From: Janthinobacterium sp. BJB426
GTDB lineage: Bacteria; Pseudomonadota; Gammaproteobacteria; Burkholderiales; Burkholderiaceae_D
Assembly: GCF_002735705.1 (NCBI RefSeq)
Contig: NZ_PDZL01000007.1
Coordinates: forward strand, 62,001-126,000
Length of the DNA stretch: 64,000 nt
Reading direction: 5' to 3'
Both the position numbers and the translations under genes were made by a program. Within the stretch, counting starts at the first letter, position 1, and each line of letters starts with the position of its first letter. Of this stretch, positions 63,022 to 64,000 are shown one piece after another. The notes beneath the pieces are model-generated. The model did not search any database and was not told the origin of the DNA. It was given only the letters and a program-made list of their open reading frames with translations.

Positions 63022-64000
63022 ATGACCAATTTCATCGTTAAAAAAGTAGCCGTCCTCGGCGCCGGCGTGATGGGCGCGCAGATCGCCGCCCATTGCATCA
63101 ACGCGAAAGTGCCGGTCGTGCTGTTCGATCTGCCGGCCAAGGAAGGTCCGAAGAATGGCATCGTGCTGCGCGCCATCGAGAACCTGAAAAAGCTGTCGCC
63201 TGCCCCGCTGGGTAACAAGGATGACGCCGCGCTGATCCAGGTCGCCAACTACGAAGACAACCTGGACCTGCTGGCCGGTTGCGACCTGATCATCGAAGCC
63301 ATCGCCGAGCGCATGGACTGGAAACATGACCTGTACCAGAAGGTGGCTCCGCACATCGGCCCGAACGCGATCTTTGCCTCGAACACCTCGGGCCTGTCGA
63401 TCACCAAGCTGGCCGAAGGCTTCGACGCCGACCTGAAATCGCGCTACTGCGGCGTGCACTTCTTCAACCCGCCGCGCTATATGCACCTGGTCGAAATCAT
63501 CCCGACCGAGTTTACCAAGCCGGAAATCGCCGACCAGCTGGAAGGCTTCCTGACCACCACCCTGGGCAAGGGCGTGGTCCGCGCCAAGGACACGCCGAAC
63601 TTCATCGCCAACCGCGTTGGCGTGTTCGGCATCCTGGCCATCGTGCACGAAGCCGAGAAATTCGGCCTGTCCGTGGACGTCGTCGATGACCTGACGGGCT
63701 CCAAGCTGGGCCGCGCCAAGTCGGGCACCTTCCGCACGGCGGACGTGGTCGGCCTGGACACCATGGGCCATGTGATCAAGACCATGCAGGACTACCTGCC
63801 GAACGATCCCTTCGCTGCCGTCTACAAGACGCCGGCCGTGCTGGCGCAGCTGGTGGAAAAAGGCGCGCTGGGCCAGAAGAGCGGCGCGGGCTTCTACAAG
63901 AAAGTCGGCAAGGAGATTCAACGCCTCGATTTCGCCACCGGTGAATACGTGGCCGGCGGCGCCAAGGCTGCCGACATCATCGCCCGCATCCTGAAAGAAA
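63022..64000 (+). CDS. 3-hydroxyacyl-CoA dehydrogenase, 3-prime end cut by window edge
   Basis: 326 codons are visible. The NAD-binding site is VAVLGAGVMGAQIA (Gly13-x-Gly15-x-x-Gly18). The catalytic His is in SRYCGVHFFNPPRYMHLVEIIP, and the C-terminal dehydrogenase domain carries DTPNFIANRVG. The dehydrogenase domain is at the N-terminus, so this is the FadN-type order in which an enoyl-CoA hydratase domain would follow beyond the window. It acts after the acyl-CoA dehydrogenase in beta-oxidation. TTGAGGA precedes the ATG. Confidence 0.95.
   Translation, partial: MTNFIVKKVAVLGAGVMGAQIAAHCINAKVPVVLFDLPAKEGPKNGIVLRAIENLKKLSPAPLGNKDDAALIQVANYEDNLDLLAGCDLIIEAIAERMDWKHDLYQKVAPHIGPNAIFASNTSGLSITKLAEGFDADLKSRYCGVHFFNPPRYMHLVEIIPTEFTKPEIADQLEGFLTTTLGKGVVRAKDTPNFIANRVGVFGILAIVHEAEKFGLSVDVVDDLTGSKLGRAKSGTFRTADVVGLDTMGHVIKTMQDYLPNDPFAAVYKTPAVLAQLVEKGALGQKSGAGFYKKVGKEIQRLDFATGEYVAGGAKAADIIARILKE

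Noticed and set aside
1..64000. CRISPR arrays, prophage genes, intact insertion sequences or rRNA genes
   Set aside because: No regularly spaced repeats, phage structural or integrase genes, transposases or rRNA sequences were recognised. Mobile signals are limited to the 110-bp element and the hprK tail scar.

Overview
The window is a GC-rich, densely coding stretch of a betaproteobacterial chromosome. The housekeeping order (mutM, TPR protein, lolB, ispE, tRNA-Gln, prs, rplY, pth, ychF; kdsD-kdsC-lptCAB-rpoN-hpf; DUF971/ubiE/Tim44-like/ubiJ/ubiB) and the protein sequences fit Burkholderiales, most likely Oxalobacteraceae (Janthinobacterium, Massilia or Duganella type). That placement is inference from gene content, without a database search. 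No rRNA operon, CRISPR array, prophage or intact insertion sequence was seen. One tRNA (Gln, anticodon TTG) is present.

Layout. 1-8.4 kb: conserved core (base excision repair, outer-membrane lipoprotein sorting, isoprenoid and PRPP synthesis, translation). 8.4-11.4 kb: a three-gene glycan module (GT2 glycosyltransferase, RmlC-like cupin, Wzx-like flippase). 11.4-22.8 kb: a complete iron-siderophore uptake island. A perfect 9-1-9 Fur-type palindrome precedes a FecI-type sigma gene and its FecR regulator. Then come two exporter-fold ABC half-transporters (IrtAB/YbtPQ type), a FatBCDE/CeuBCDE-like ABC importer, and a TonB-dependent receptor with an N-terminal signalling domain. A 41-bp sequence, 38/41 identical, stands upstream of both the transporter operon and the receptor gene and is probably the promoter read by the island's own sigma factor. 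No siderophore biosynthesis genes are visible, so the island may take up a foreign or separately encoded siderophore.

22.8-29.4 kb: MipA/OmpV protein with a small lipoprotein, periplasmic asparaginase, MOSC protein, diguanylate cyclase and a CPA2 antiporter. 29.5-35 kb: the LPS Kdo/transport cluster running into rpoN and hpf. 35-38.8 kb: an enoyl-CoA hydratase-family gene, then ptsN-hprK-rapZ on the opposite strand to rpoN-hpf. The region behind hprK holds a duplicated, synonymously diverged hprK 3-prime end and several palindromes. 39-47.5 kb: queF, ilvA, a YqaA-like membrane protein, a giant FAD/Fe-S oxidoreductase, a HIT protein and a DUF971 protein.

47.5-53.4 kb: ubiquinone genes (ubiE, ubiJ, ubiB, with a Tim44-like gene between). 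They are separated from the DUF971 gene by a 110-bp MITE/REPIN-like element and a YCII(DGPF)-ECF sigma pair. 53.4-60.3 kb: methyltransferase, FmdB, DUF502, aspS, nudB, a small membrane protein, an exonuclease/phosphatase-family protein, clsB and an Hsp15-like protein. 60.5-64 kb: a TetR regulator followed by acyl-CoA dehydrogenase and 3-hydroxyacyl-CoA dehydrogenase (fatty-acid beta-oxidation). The last gene is cut by the window edge, as mutM is at the left edge.

The strongest candidates for something under-described are the self-contained sigma-controlled iron island with two parallel inner-membrane transporters, the 110-bp palindromic element beside the YCII-ECF insertion, and the duplicated hprK tail.
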